From Bombella intestini (lineage in GTDB: Bacteria; Pseudomonadota; Alphaproteobacteria; Acetobacterales; Acetobacteraceae), in the NCBI RefSeq assembly GCF_002003665.1, contig NZ_JATM01000002.1, positions 62,001 through 126,000 of the forward strand: a stretch of DNA of 64,000 bases, written 5' to 3'. The first letter of the stretch is position 1. Each line of letters starts with the position of its first letter. The notes beneath the pieces were generated by a model. That model did no database searches and was not told where the DNA came from. It was given only the letters and a program-made list of their open reading frames with translations. Shown one piece after another: positions 45,503 to 54,384 of this stretch. The position numbers and the translations under genes were made by a program.

Positions 45503-45916
45503 ATGATCACGCTTTCACCTGACTACCGTCCTTCAGAAGATGAAGAGTTCATGAATGAACAGCAGCTGACGTATTTTCGGCAGAAGCTTCTTCATTGGCG
45601 GATGGACCTTCTCAAGGAAGCCGGGGAGACTTTGGCTAGTCTGTCTGAAGGGGGTATCCGTGAGGCTGATTTGACGGACCGTGCCACCGTGGAAACGGAT
45701 CGTGCCTTTGAGCTGCGGACTCGTGACCGTGCTCGTAAGTTGATTATCAAGATTGATATGGCTCTGGCCCGGATTGAGGATGGGTCTTATGGCTATTGTG
45801 AAGAAACGGGTGAGCCTATCGGCCTTCAGCGGTTGGAAGCTCGCCCGATTGCCACATTGTCGCTGGAGGCGCAGGAGCGTCACGAACGGCATGAAAAGAT
45901 TTACCGAGACGACTGA
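45503..45916 (+). CDS. dksA: RNA polymerase-binding transcription factor DksA
   Basis: A 137-residue DksA of the alphaproteobacterial type that acts with ppGpp in the secondary channel of RNA polymerase. The N-terminal helix EQQLTYFRQKLLHWRMDLLKEAG and the coiled-coil tip DLTDRATVETDRAFELRTRDRARKL are present. The zinc-finger region is degenerate: only one of the four cysteines remains (YGYCEETGEPIGLQRLEARP), as is usual for the one-cysteine form in this class. GGGAG precedes the ATG. An AT-rich leader with inverted repeats lies upstream. Confidence 0.95.
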   Translation: MITLSPDYRPSEDEEFMNEQQLTYFRQKLLHWRMDLLKEAGETLASLSEGGIREADLTDRATVETDRAFELRTRDRARKLIIKIDMALARIEDGSYGYCEETGEPIGLQRLEARPIATLSLEAQERHERHEKIYRDD

Positions 45917-45972
45917 TTAGGGGTTGCATGGCGGGGACGAACAGGCTAGTTAACCCGCCATAGGACAGCAAT

Positions 45973-46047
<75 letters not shown>

Positions 46048-46145
46048 TTCTTTCAGGCTTCCAGTTTTCTGTTGAGGCCATATATTGTCCCTATATTTCA
46101 TGAAAAATGAAATAGTCCGTTTCCTTATGGAGAAGCACGTTCAGT

Positions 46146-46508
46146 ATGGTTGATACGGTTGTTCTGTATGGGATTAAGACCTGCTCTACCGTCAAGAAAG
46201 CCATGAACTGGCTGGAAGAGCGGGGCATCGCTTTCCGCTATCATGATGTTCGCAAAGATGGGCTGACAGCGTCTCAGCTAGAGGGATGGGCGAAGATTGT
46301 AGGGTGGGAGAAGCTCCTCAACCGTTCCAGCCTGACATTTCGCCGTCTTGATGATGCAGCGAAGCAGGACCTGACGGAAACCCGTGCCGTGGCCCTGATG
46401 CTGGAACACCCAACCTTGGTGCGCCGCCCTGTCCTTGAGAAAGGAGAGACGGTCATGGTGGGGTTTAAGCCGGAGATTTATGAGGAGCTGTTCAGCCAGA
46501 AAGCCTGA
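46146..46508 (+). CDS. ArsC/Spx-family (YffB-like) glutaredoxin-fold protein
   Basis: A 120-residue ArsC-superfamily protein. The N-terminal TVVLYGIKTCSTVKKAMNWLEERGI has a single active-site-type Cys (C13) in a CxxV context. FRYHDVRKDGLTASQLEGWAKIVGWEKLLNRSS and RRPVLEKGETVMVGFKPEIYEELF follow. The pattern matches the YffB subgroup, whose role is not firmly known. It is probably not a true arsenate reductase, since no ars genes are adjacent. A GGAG lies 13 bases upstream. Confidence 0.88.
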   Translation: MVDTVVLYGIKTCSTVKKAMNWLEERGIAFRYHDVRKDGLTASQLEGWAKIVGWEKLLNRSSLTFRRLDDAAKQDLTETRAVALMLEHPTLVRRPVLEKGETVMVGFKPEIYEELFSQKA

Positions 46509-46619
46509 TGCAGGGCTCTGAATAGAGGGAAAAGGGTCCTCGTTGGCCTGAGTGGGAAATGATAGAAGAGGCTCCAGTCTGGTTCTGGGGCCTTTTGTCA
46601 TTTGAGGAGGGAGAAGTTT

Positions 46620-47666
46620 ATGGAGGTGTTTTCACGGCGGTCCTCTGTACTTCCTCCACGGCGGTCAGAAGAGACATGTCCTGTCATGGAGCCGGAGCAA
46701 GTACAGGCTTTGTTCCGGCGGCGTCTTACGGATATCTGTGCCCGTTTTGCAGAGTGGCAGGTGCCTATCATTGTTAGTGGGGTGATAGGGGACGTGCCAC
46801 CGGATCGCTGGCGTCGTCGAGAAGGGACGCCTCTGTTAGATGGGCAGACAGGTACATCTCTTTTGCTGGATATGTCCCCCTCTTTGTTGGAGGGGGAAGG
46901 GCTGCATGCGGGGGAGCATGTCCGTGTCTGCGGCCTGTTGAGGGCGCATCTGCACCGGGGGCAGATTACTCCTCGCTTTGAAGTTTTGTCCATCATACGG
47001 GATGCCGAAGAGGCGGCGGAGAGGCAACGAGAAGAGCTTTTGCAGCTTTTGCGGGAGATGCCCCCGCAACGGCGTAGTTTTCCCGTTCGTGAGGGGGCTA
47101 GGATGCTGTTGCTGGGTGTTGGTGTCGGGTTGGAGAGGCTGAAGGCTATTCAGCAGTCGCTCGGCGGTTTCTGGACAGAACGGAATGTAACGGTACGGTC
47201 GATACCGGATCATGGTGGCTGTGCAGAGCTTTCTTATCTGCATGGTGTGGAGCAGGATGTTATCTTGCTGGTGATTGCTGGAAGCCGTCTGGCCGAGATG
47301 GATTCTTCACCTTTCGTGAAAGGCCTGTTGCAATGTCCAGTCTATCGTGTCTTAGCGTATGATGTTGCAGCTGATAGTAGTGATACGGCTACCACCATCC
47401 TACCGCACATGGTGGACTGTTTTTTCCAAACAACGGCGGAGGCAGTCAGTTTTATTAGGCAGCAGAGCGGCGTAGTGCGGCGGCATCAGGAAGAAGAGCG
47501 GGCGCATCAGGAAGAGTTGGCCGCCTTACGGGCTAGCCTTGCCGCTCTGGCTGAGCGCCCTCGAGATGGTAGAAGCTCGTCAGCCCTTCTGCTGTTTTCA
47601 GTCGGGTTGTGTCTGGGAGGTGGGTTGGTAGCGATGGCCCTGTGGGGGCTGCCTCATCTTTTCTAG
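46620..47666 (+). CDS. XseA-like protein with C-terminal membrane anchor
   Basis: A 348-residue protein I do not recognise as a named family, but whose order of parts recalls exonuclease VII large subunit. An OB-like start (IIVSGVIGDVPPDRW, then GEHVRVCGLLRAHLHRGQITPRFEVLSI) covers about 40-125. A Rossmann-like middle follows (ARMLLLGVGVGLERLKAIQQSL; then DVILLVIAGSRLAEMDSSPFVKGLLQCPVYRVLAYDV; then MVDCFFQTTAEAVSFI). After that come a short coiled coil (HQEEERAHQEELAALRASLAAL) and one hydrophobic segment (ALLLFSVGLCLGGGLVAMALWG). XseA catalytic residues are not obvious. GGAGG precedes ATG 46620. Confidence 0.6.
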   Translation: MEVFSRRSSVLPPRRSEETCPVMEPEQVQALFRRRLTDICARFAEWQVPIIVSGVIGDVPPDRWRRREGTPLLDGQTGTSLLLDMSPSLLEGEGLHAGEHVRVCGLLRAHLHRGQITPRFEVLSIIRDAEEAAERQREELLQLLREMPPQRRSFPVREGARMLLLGVGVGLERLKAIQQSLGGFWTERNVTVRSIPDHGGCAELSYLHGVEQDVILLVIAGSRLAEMDSSPFVKGLLQCPVYRVLAYDVAADSSDTATTILPHMVDCFFQTTAEAVSFIRQQSGVVRRHQEEERAHQEELAALRASLAALAERPRDGRSSSALLLFSVGLCLGGGLVAMALWGLPHLF

Positions 47667-47699
47667 GGGGCATTTTAAGCCCCCTATTGAGAGTGCAGT

Positions 47700-49250
47700 T
47701 TAGGGTAGGAAGTCTGGCTTAGGCTGAGATGGTAGAAATTCTGCCAAGATAGGGGCCAGATTATGCAGATGCTGGGCAGATGCCGGGGAAAGCAGCAGCA
47801 ATGCCCGTGCAAGATCATAGGGCTGGAGGTCGGGATGCCCTGCAAGCCATGTGAGGAGTCCGTGAACACTCAGCCCATCTGGTTCATCAATAGGTGGCAG
47901 AGGGGTGTAAAGGAAGGCAGGTACCGCATTGGTTGGTATTATTTCCAGCGGTGTGCTGCCATGACCGGTCTCGTGTGGCAGATGGACAAACTGCTGTTGT
48001 GTGCTGGGTGTAATGCTCAGGCTGGCCATGCCAAACGGACAGGGTGCATCCCCGAGGGTGAAGGGTGAACGGTCCTGCCCATAGAGGGTAAGGAGGTGTG
48101 GGGTGCTTTCCAGCCGGAATCCGATGAGCGGTTCATGGTGATTCGGTGGATCGCCTTCCAGCAGTCTTCCTTCTGGGAAGCGCAGAAGAACGGTCTGCCC
48201 TGTTTCATAACGGGTAGAGAATTGCGGGTTCAGGAGCAGGTCACTGCGGACAGAGGAGCGTATCCGGTCATAGTGGAACGTGTCATGCTGCACGTGGCTT
48301 CGGATGGCTAAATCCGTCTCATCTTCCTGATGTTTCAGCTGAGCTTCCTCAAGCTGAGGCTCTACCAGTTTCTGCAAGCGGGAGAGGCCTGCCCGCAAGG
48401 CGCTCTCTCTTAGCTGGTTGGCCAGCTGGCGCATGGTTTGCAGGTTCCGCGTTTGCGGTGCCGTCATCTGTTCATTGCGGTTGTAATAGGCCCGCATAGG
48501 AGGGGGGAGTTCCTCCTCATTATGGGCCAGCGCGCAGATGTAATGCTGGATGCACCCACCCTCCCACAATTCCGGGTGGAGGGATTCATCGCCGGGTATA
48601 AAGGGACGCCCATTGGGGCGGAGTATCTGCTCGGGGGATAGCCCTAGCATGTGCGGGTCGGCCAGTTTAGCTGGGGCAGGTAGGCAGTCTAGCCGGGCTA
48701 TAAGTCGGACAAACCGATGATCGGCGAAAACAGGCGGGGCGTGCCATGTATGATTGGCAACGACATGGCCCGGTGGAGGCGTAAGCAAGCCAGCATCACC
48801 GTAAATCCGCCAGTGCAGAGCAAAGGCGGTAGTTTCGTCCTTGGCCTGATATAGTAGGGAGGTCAGTTCCCGGCTGGGGGCTAGATATTCATCTGCATCC
48901 AGAATGATGACCCAGTCATCCACAGGGGTGGTTTCGCCGTTTTCCTCGTCAACCACCTCTTGCGGCATGGCTTGGGTGACGTGGTGCAAATGGGAAATGG
49001 CCTGCCGGGTCATCTCCAGACGATGTTCTTCGGGAGTCTGGTTTGGCTCGGCTTCTACCGGGTGCCACGAGAGGGGCCAGTCTTGCCGGAGGCTCTGGAC
49101 AATCTGCCGGGCATCATCAAAGGCCCCGCTATCCATGATGGCGATATGTTCAATCCCAAGGGCCAGATGCCATGCTAGCCATCCCGACAGATTGCGGTCT
49201 GCCTGCTTAAGAAGAACGGCACAGGTAAGACGGGGAAGCCTATCGAACAT
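47700..49250 (-). CDS. Glycosyltransferase family 2-like protein
   Basis: A 516-residue protein whose first half is a GT2-type transferase (Glyco_tranf_2_4 group): CAVLLKQADRNLSGWLAWHLALGIEHIAIMD at the start, then the metal-binding DDWVIILDADEYLAPSRE (DxD at about D118-D120). The second half (about 280-516) is of unknown fold and may hold an acceptor-binding region. ATG 49250 overlaps the preceding lipoprotein gene's stop by 11 bases, suggesting coupling; the longer frame lacks support. The substrate is unknown. Confidence 0.78.
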   Translation of the reverse strand: MFDRLPRLTCAVLLKQADRNLSGWLAWHLALGIEHIAIMDSGAFDDARQIVQSLRQDWPLSWHPVEAEPNQTPEEHRLEMTRQAISHLHHVTQAMPQEVVDEENGETTPVDDWVIILDADEYLAPSRELTSLLYQAKDETTAFALHWRIYGDAGLLTPPPGHVVANHTWHAPPVFADHRFVRLIARLDCLPAPAKLADPHMLGLSPEQILRPNGRPFIPGDESLHPELWEGGCIQHYICALAHNEEELPPPMRAYYNRNEQMTAPQTRNLQTMRQLANQLRESALRAGLSRLQKLVEPQLEEAQLKHQEDETDLAIRSHVQHDTFHYDRIRSSVRSDLLLNPQFSTRYETGQTVLLRFPEGRLLEGDPPNHHEPLIGFRLESTPHLLTLYGQDRSPFTLGDAPCPFGMASLSITPSTQQQFVHLPHETGHGSTPLEIIPTNAVPAFLYTPLPPIDEPDGLSVHGLLTWLAGHPDLQPYDLARALLLLSPASAQHLHNLAPILAEFLPSQPKPDFLP

Positions 49251-49713
49251 AAATACGTACCATGTCGCTTTGAAGGGTCGGGTTGGAGCCGACCCGCATC
49301 TCGAGCTGGATGGGGCGGGCCCCGGCAGCCAGAATATGGCTGGCAACCGGATTGACGAGAGTCTGCGTTAGATGCTGAAGGGACTGTGCTTCAGCCTCTG
49401 GTGTCTTCTGCATGGGAGCCATGCCTTGGACGATAAACAGGATGTTCGTTTTGCGGCTCAGTGCCAGTTTGGTGGCTTTTTCTACCGCTGGGCCGTAGTC
49501 CTGCTCCGGTGTGCCGCCAGCGATCTGAAGGAAGGCTGGTTTTTCAGGGGCGGGGGTTGGCAGCGGTGGGGCCGCTGTCTTGGGCGGTCTGCCAGCCTGG
49601 GCATCAAATGTGCGCTGATCGATAGGATTACAGGCACAGAGAGGCGCTGCCAGCAGGAGCATAACGGTAAAACGGACTCGCAGGATGGAGCGGGGGACAA
49701 AAAGAGCCATCAT
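49240..49713 (-). CDS. Small lipoprotein of unknown function
   Basis: A 157-residue predicted lipoprotein. It has a basic start, a hydrophobic segment (FTVMLLLAAP) and a lipobox LCAC with Cys at about 28. A Pro/Ala-rich linker follows, then a folded part of about 100 residues (AVEKATKLALSRKTNILFIVQG and AAGARPIQLEMRVGSNPTLQSDMVRIYV) whose last strand pattern is typical of periplasmic domains. The family is not recognised. ATG 49713 gives a normal signal length; 49749 is an alternative and neither has a clear ribosome-binding site. It overlaps the glycosyltransferase gene. Confidence 0.65.
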   Translation of the reverse strand: MMALFVPRSILRVRFTVMLLLAAPLCACNPIDQRTFDAQAGRPPKTAAPPLPTPAPEKPAFLQIAGGTPEQDYGPAVEKATKLALSRKTNILFIVQGMAPMQKTPEAEAQSLQHLTQTLVNPVASHILAAGARPIQLEMRVGSNPTLQSDMVRIYVR

Positions 49714-49856
49714 AAAACAATTAGTTACAGGAAGCGGGGCATGACGCAAGAGGGAAGCAGGGCTGCTTTAAAAACTTCATTTTCCCTCTGTCCCTCTCTG
49801 GCAGTGGTGCTATGGATAAGAAGTCCTTTAGCTACCAATTACGGAGGAAGCGACCA

Positions 49857-50879
49857 ATGGCCGTTAAAATTGCAATCAACGGGTTCGGACGTATCGGGCG
49901 TCTGGTTCTTCGTGGCATCATCGAAAGCGGACGCACTGACGTCGAGCCGGTTCTGATCAACGATCTCGGCTCTGTGGAAGCCAACGCTCACCTTCTGAAA
50001 TATGACACTGTCCACGGTCGCCTGCCGGCTGAGGTCGAGGTCGTCAATGGCGATCTGCTCATCAAGACCCATCAGGGCCGCACGATCGGTCCCATCAAGG
50101 TGACAGCTCATCGCAACCCGGAAGAGATTCCGCTTCAGGGTGTTGATGTGGCCATGGAATGCACAGGCCTCTTCACGGCCCGTGACAAGGCTTCTGCCCT
50201 GCTGACAGCCGGTGCCAAGCACGTGCTGATCTCCGCTCCGGGTAAAGATGCTGACGCTACAATCGTGTACGGCGTGAACAATGATGCCCTGAAGCCGGGC
50301 ATGACCATTGTTTCCAACGCTTCCTGCACGACCAACTGTCTCTCCCCGGTTGCTTCCGTTCTGGATGAGACATTCGGCATCGAGCGTGGTTACATGGTGA
50401 CCGTTCACTCCTACACGGGTGACCAGCGCACCATCGACACACTGCACAAAGACCCGCGTCGTGCCCGTGCTGCTGCTGTCAACATCATTCCGACATCCAC
50501 AGGCGCTGCCCGTGCTGTTGGTCTGGTTCTGCCGCAGCTTAAGGGTAAGCTGGATGGTACAGCCATCCGCGTGCCGACGCCGAACGTGTCCCTCGTGTCT
50601 CTGGACTTCGTGCCGAAGCGTAAGCCGTCTTCCGTTGAGGAAGTCAACGAGGCTCTCCGTCAGGCTTCTGAAGGCCGCCTGAAGGGCATCCTCGGCTACA
50701 ACACGGAGCCGCTGGTGAGCCACGACTTCAACCACGTTCCGTTCTCCTCCACCTTCGATGCTACACAGACAGCACTGGTTGACGGTGGTGAGCTGGTTCG
50801 TATCTGCGCATGGTACGATAACGAGTGGGGCTTCTCCAACCGCATGTCTGACACAGCTTCTCTGTTCGGGAAACTCTGA
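49857..50879 (+). CDS. gap: Glyceraldehyde-3-phosphate dehydrogenase, type I
   Basis: A 340-residue glycolytic GAPDH. The NAD-binding [14 protein letters not shown] is at 7-20, IND at 34-36 suggests NAD preference, and the catalytic Cys is C157 in [17 protein letters not shown] lies nine bases before ATG 49857, ruling out the longer frame from 49812. It is followed after two bases by pgk, so the two are cotranscribed. Codon use is strongly biased, as expected for high expression. Confidence 0.98.
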   Translation: MAVKIAINGFGRIGRLVLRGIIESGRTDVEPVLINDLGSVEANAHLLKYDTVHGRLPAEVEVVNGDLLIKTHQGRTIGPIKVTAHRNPEEIPLQGVDVAMECTGLFTARDKASALLTAGAKHVLISAPGKDADATIVYGVNNDALKPGMTIVSNASCTTNCLSPVASVLDETFGIERGYMVTVHSYTGDQRTIDTLHKDPRRARAAAVNIIPTSTGAARAVGLVLPQLKGKLDGTAIRVPTPNVSLVSLDFVPKRKPSSVEEVNEALRQASEGRLKGILGYNTEPLVSHDFNHVPFSSTFDATQTALVDGGELVRICAWYDNEWGFSNRMSDTASLFGKL

Positions 50880-50881
50880 TC

Positions 50882-52075
50882 ATGGCTTTTCGCACGCTTG
50901 ATAAGGCGGAGGTACGTGGCAAACGCGTACTTCTCCGCGCTGACCTGAATGTTCCCATGCATGAGGGTGCCATTACCGATACGACCCGTATCGAGCGTGT
51001 GCTGCCGACCATCCGTGAGCTGACTGAGAAGGGGGCTAAGGTCATCCTTCTCAGCCACTTCGACCGCCCCAAGGGCAAGGTCGTTCCTGAGATGTCGCTG
51101 GCACCTGTTGGCAAACGTCTGGGTGAGCTTCTGGGTCGCCCGGTTGCTTTCGCTACGGACTGCGTAGGCCCCAAGGCTAAAGAAGCCGTGGATGCGCTGA
51201 AGGATGGTGATGTTCTTCTGCTGGAGAACACACGCTTCCACGCTGAGGAAGAGAAGAACGATCCTGAGTTCTCCAAGGCACTGGCTGCCAACGGGGATAT
51301 CTATGTGGATGATGCCTTCTCTGCTGCTCACCGTGCCCATGCCTCTACAGAGGGCGTGGCCCATCTGCTGCCCGCTTATGCTGGCCGCCTGATGGAAGCC
51401 GAGCTGAAGGCTCTTTCTGCTGCGCTGGAAAGTCCGAAGCGTCCCGTTGGTGCTGTGATCGGTGGTTCCAAGATCTCCACGAAATTGGACCTGATCGGCA
51501 ACGTGCTGGACAAGGTGGACGTTCTGTTCATCGGTGGGGCTATGGCCAACACCTTCCTCGCTGCAGAAGGCGTGAAGGTCGGCAAGTCCCTCCAGGAATC
51601 CGACATGCATGAGACAGCCCGCAAGATTGCTGCTCACGCTAAGGAAAAAGGCTGCAAGCTGGTTCTGCCGGTTGATGCTGTCGTGGCTCGTGAGTTCAAG
51701 GCGGGTGCTGCCTCTGAGGTTGTGCCGGTGGACAAGGTGCCAGATGACACTATGATCCTTGATGCTGGGCCGAAGACGGCTGAGCTGATCTCCAAACATC
51801 TGGCCGACCTGAAGACTCTGGTCTGGAACGGTCCGCTGGGTGCTTTCGAGATTGCACCGTTCGATAAGGCAACTGTGGAAGTGGCTCGTGCCGCTGCCAA
51901 GCTGACTGAAGAAGGCAAGCTGCTGACGGTGGCTGGCGGTGGTGACACCGTTTCCGCTCTGCGTCACGCTGGCGTAGCCGACCGTATGAGCTATGTCTCC
52001 ACGGCTGGCGGTGCCTTCCTCGAATGGCTGGAGGGTAAGACCCTTCCGGGTGTTGAGGTGCTGCGCGCCAAGTAA
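50882..52075 (+). CDS. pgk: Phosphoglycerate kinase
   Basis: A 397-residue glycolytic kinase that makes ATP and 3-phosphoglycerate from the GAPDH product. [13 protein letters not shown] is the substrate-binding start and [11 protein letters not shown] follows. [38 protein letters not shown] is the hinge and nucleotide domain, and [11 protein letters not shown] near 350 closes the nucleotide site. It starts two bases after gap. A UUCG-loop terminator follows. Confidence 0.98.
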   Translation: MAFRTLDKAEVRGKRVLLRADLNVPMHEGAITDTTRIERVLPTIRELTEKGAKVILLSHFDRPKGKVVPEMSLAPVGKRLGELLGRPVAFATDCVGPKAKEAVDALKDGDVLLLENTRFHAEEEKNDPEFSKALAANGDIYVDDAFSAAHRAHASTEGVAHLLPAYAGRLMEAELKALSAALESPKRPVGAVIGGSKISTKLDLIGNVLDKVDVLFIGGAMANTFLAAEGVKVGKSLQESDMHETARKIAAHAKEKGCKLVLPVDAVVAREFKAGAASEVVPVDKVPDDTMILDAGPKTAELISKHLADLKTLVWNGPLGAFEIAPFDKATVEVARAAAKLTEEGKLLTVAGGGDTVSALRHAGVADRMSYVSTAGGAFLEWLEGKTLPGVEVLRAK

Positions 52076-52100
52076 GATCAGCTTTGCTGGTTGTTACGGA

Positions 52101-52137
52101 AGAGGCGGTGTCCTTCGGGGCATCGCCTTTTTTTATG
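52101..52137 (+). terminator. Terminator of gap-pgk with TTCG loop
   Basis: A 10-bp stem (52104-52113 with 52118-52127, including two G-T pairs) closes a TTCG tetraloop and is followed by TTTTTTT. It lies about 28 bases after the pgk stop. Confidence 0.88.
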
Positions 52138-52156
52138 TTTGTTGGAGGTTCGCCAT

Positions 52157-52191
52157 ATAAAAAACGCAGCAGGAACGAACTCCTTACTGCG
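52157..52191 (-). terminator. Rho-independent terminator of rpoH
   Basis: On the minus strand the stem CGCAGTAAGGAG pairs with TTCCTGCTGCG (one bulged base and G-T pairs) and is followed by six T. It lies about 45 bases beyond the rpoH stop, back to back with the pgk terminator. Confidence 0.8.
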
Positions 52192-52234
52192 TTCTGCCCG
52201 GAACATTTACCGGGTTTCAAAAAGGGGAAAAGAC

Positions 52235-53155
52235 TCAGGCTTTGGGGTTGTCTTCCGACTCATCAGAGAATCCCTGTTCTTTGCGCCGTTCCTTGACGGC
52301 AGACGCCATGGCTTTTTGGAGTTTCTCCATAGCGCGGGCTTCAATCTGGCGGATGCGTTCACGGGAGACGCCATAATGATGGGAGAGTTCCTCCAGTGTG
52401 GAAGGGTCTTCCTTCAGGCGGCGTTCTGTCAGAATGTGGCGTTCACGCTCATTGAGGGTCTGCATGGCTTCGGTTAGAAGGGCCTTGCGACCGGCCATGT
52501 CCTCGCTCTCGGCCAGCGTGTCTTCCTGATTTTCGTTCTGGTCTACCAGCCAGTCCTGCCATTCCTGTTCACCATCCACACGCAGCGGGGCATTTAGGCT
52601 GTGGTCCGGTGCTGTGAGGCGGCGGTTCATGGAGATGACATCCTGCTCCGGCACGCCAAGGGTCTTGGCGATATGGTCGATCTGCTCCGGCTGGAGGTCG
52701 CCTTCCTCGTAAGCCTGCATCTGCCCCTTGAGGCGGCGAAGATTGAAGAAGAGCTTCTTCTGGGCAGCGGTCGTTCCCATCTTCACTAGAGACCAGCTAT
52801 GGAGGATATATTCCTGAATGGCCGCACGGATCCACCACATGGCATAGGTTGCCAGACGGAAGCCCCGTTCTGGGTCAAAACGGCGGACAGCCTGCATCAT
52901 GCCGATATTGCCCTCGCTGATCAGCTCGCTAACGGGCAGGCCATAGCCCCGGTAACTCATGGCGATTTTGGCAACGAGACGCAGATGTGACGTGACCAGC
53001 TCATGAGCGGCAGTGCTGTCATGCTTGTCGCGCCAGCGGCGGGCAAGGGCTAATTCTTGTTCGGAAGTGAGAAGAGGGAACCGCCGGATTTCCTGAAGAT
53101 AACGGGAAAGGTTGGTCTCTGGACCGATAGCGGGAAGAGTTGAGGGAGACTTCAT
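52235..53155 (-). CDS. rpoH: Heat-shock sigma factor RpoH (sigma-32)
   Basis: A 306-residue alternative sigma factor for heat-shock genes. Region 2 includes RLVAKIAMSYRGYGLPVSELISEGNIGMMQAVRRFDPERG and the -10 recognition segment LATYAMWWIRAAIQEYIL. The RpoH box QKKLFFNLR is at 132-140, and region 4.2 has LEELSHHYGVSRERIRQIEARAMEKL. AAGGAG lies nine bases before the ATG. A long leader with several inverted repeats precedes it (53202-53294), which could control translation. It lies near rluD and a DUF6476-like gene, as in other alphaproteobacteria. Confidence 0.97.
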   Translation of the reverse strand: MKSPSTLPAIGPETNLSRYLQEIRRFPLLTSEQELALARRWRDKHDSTAAHELVTSHLRLVAKIAMSYRGYGLPVSELISEGNIGMMQAVRRFDPERGFRLATYAMWWIRAAIQEYILHSWSLVKMGTTAAQKKLFFNLRRLKGQMQAYEEGDLQPEQIDHIAKTLGVPEQDVISMNRRLTAPDHSLNAPLRVDGEQEWQDWLVDQNENQEDTLAESEDMAGRKALLTEAMQTLNERERHILTERRLKEDPSTLEELSHHYGVSRERIRQIEARAMEKLQKAMASAVKERRKEQGFSDESEDNPKA

Positions 53156-53201
53156 ACGATTTCGACTCCTTGCACCCGGCTGATGAAAAGGCAGGTAAAC
53201 C

Positions 53202-53294
53202 GGACCAGCCCCTTCACCACAGGAACGATGAGACCAGCCCGTCCATCCTAATGCTGGTCTGCTCGTATCTCTATCGCAAATATGGCAATAGAGA
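53202..53294 (-). promoter_or_regulatory. Structured leader of rpoH
   Basis: Within the predicted untranslated leader, AGACCAGC (minus strand, 53260-53253) is perfectly complementary to GCTGGTCT at 53238-53231 and 7 of 8 bases complementary to GCTGGTCC at 53209-53202. The two pairings exclude each other. Further upstream, a 10-base inverted repeat with one mismatch occupies 53268-53277 and 53285-53294. Regulatory function is inferred only from this layout. Confidence 0.4.
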
Positions 53295-53324
53295 CATGTT
53301 CATTCTTTATGGGACGCTTCTTGT

Positions 53325-53352
53325 CCTATAATTCTCTAATTGATTCATTCAA
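53325..53352 (-). promoter_or_regulatory. Putative promoter of rpoH
   Basis: On the minus strand, TTGAAT (53352-53347) and TATAGG (53330-53325) are separated by 16 bases in an AT-rich stretch. They would give a leader of about 160 nt. The match to sigma-70 consensus is moderate. Confidence 0.35.
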
Positions 53353-53382
53353 GAAGTCAAACTTAATAAAAAGTTATGTAAG

Positions 53383-54384
53383 TCACCCTTCTGAAAGAGC
53401 CATTATCAGAGCTTGGAGGTCGTCCGGAAGAGGTGCAGAGAAATGCAGTTCTTCCTTTGTTCGTGGGTGGATGAAACCCAACGTGGCGGCATGTAGAGCT
53501 TGCCGGGGGAAGTCGAGGGCTTGGTGGCGCACATCTACGGGTAGTTTGCGGGCGGCAGCTGGTACACGGCGCAGATAGACAGGGTCGCCCAGCAAGGGAT
53601 GCCCATTATGGGAGAGATGAACCCGGATCTGATGGGTCCGCCCGGTTGCTAACCGACATTCCACAAGGGACACACCAGCATGGAAGGTCTCTTTTGTCGT
53701 GAAGCGTGTCAGGGCGTGTTTGCCGCCTTGGGTGACTACAGCCATGCGTTTACGGTCCCGTTTGTCGCGACCGATGGCCCCTTCAAATTCGCCTGAGGGG
53801 GGAAGAAGCCCCCATGCTAGAGCGAGGTAAGCCCGTTCCATTGTGCGGTTGGCGAAGGCCTCGGATAGGGCCTCATGGGCGAGGGGGGTTTTGGCTACAA
53901 CCATCACGCCGGATGTATCCTTGTCCAGTCGGTGGACAATGCCGGGGCGTTTCTCGCCGCCAATGCCTTCAAAATCCGGCCCGCAATGGCCGAGAAGGGC
54001 GTTGACGAGAGTGCCCGTTTCATTGCCGGGAGCGGGATGCACGACCAATCCGGCTGGTTTATCCAGCACAATAAGGTCTCTGTCCTCAAAGAGGATGTCC
54101 AGAGGGATGCTTTCTGCTTGTGGGCGGGCGGGTTCTGGCGGGGGAAGGCGTAGTTCTAGCTGCATCCCCTCACGCAGGGTGAAGGCAGGGTCTCGCCGGG
54201 GCGTGCCGTTGCAGGTAAGGTGCCCTGTTTCGATCAGAGCTTTAACACGGGAGCGGGACAGGGTACCGATGGCATCGGCTAGCATACGGTCAGCCCGCTG
54301 CCCCGCTTGCTCGTGCGTGATGGTGAAAGAGAAGAGTGCGGGTGCATCCGCTGGGAGAGAATCGGAAATGAATGAGTCGGACAT
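53383..54384 (-). CDS. rluD: 23S rRNA pseudouridine synthase RluD
   Basis: A 333-residue RluA/RluD-family enzyme that modifies uridines in helix 69 of 23S rRNA. The N-terminal S4 RNA-binding domain (about 20-85) has AGQRADRMLADAIGTLSRSRVKALIETGHLTCNG. The catalytic domain has GIVHRLDKDTSGVMVVAKT with the active Asp, and CRLATGRTHQIRVHLSHNGHPLLGDPVY. ATG 54384 is chosen over the upstream frame from 54519. It is divergent from, and overlaps by 17 bases, the membrane-protein gene at 54368. Confidence 0.95.
   Translation of the reverse strand: MSDSFISDSLPADAPALFSFTITHEQAGQRADRMLADAIGTLSRSRVKALIETGHLTCNGTPRRDPAFTLREGMQLELRLPPPEPARPQAESIPLDILFEDRDLIVLDKPAGLVVHPAPGNETGTLVNALLGHCGPDFEGIGGEKRPGIVHRLDKDTSGVMVVAKTPLAHEALSEAFANRTMERAYLALAWGLLPPSGEFEGAIGRDKRDRKRMAVVTQGGKHALTRFTTKETFHAGVSLVECRLATGRTHQIRVHLSHNGHPLLGDPVYLRRVPAAARKLPVDVRHQALDFPRQALHAATLGFIHPRTKEELHFSAPLPDDLQALIMALSEG

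Noticed and set aside
45295-45522. A 75-residue frame ahead of dksA
   Set aside because: It covers AT-rich leader sequence with inverted repeats, overlaps the dksA start and has no support.
50696-51967. A 423-residue reading frame antisense to gap and pgk
   Set aside because: Same codon-bias artefact; the sense strand encodes two clear glycolytic enzymes.
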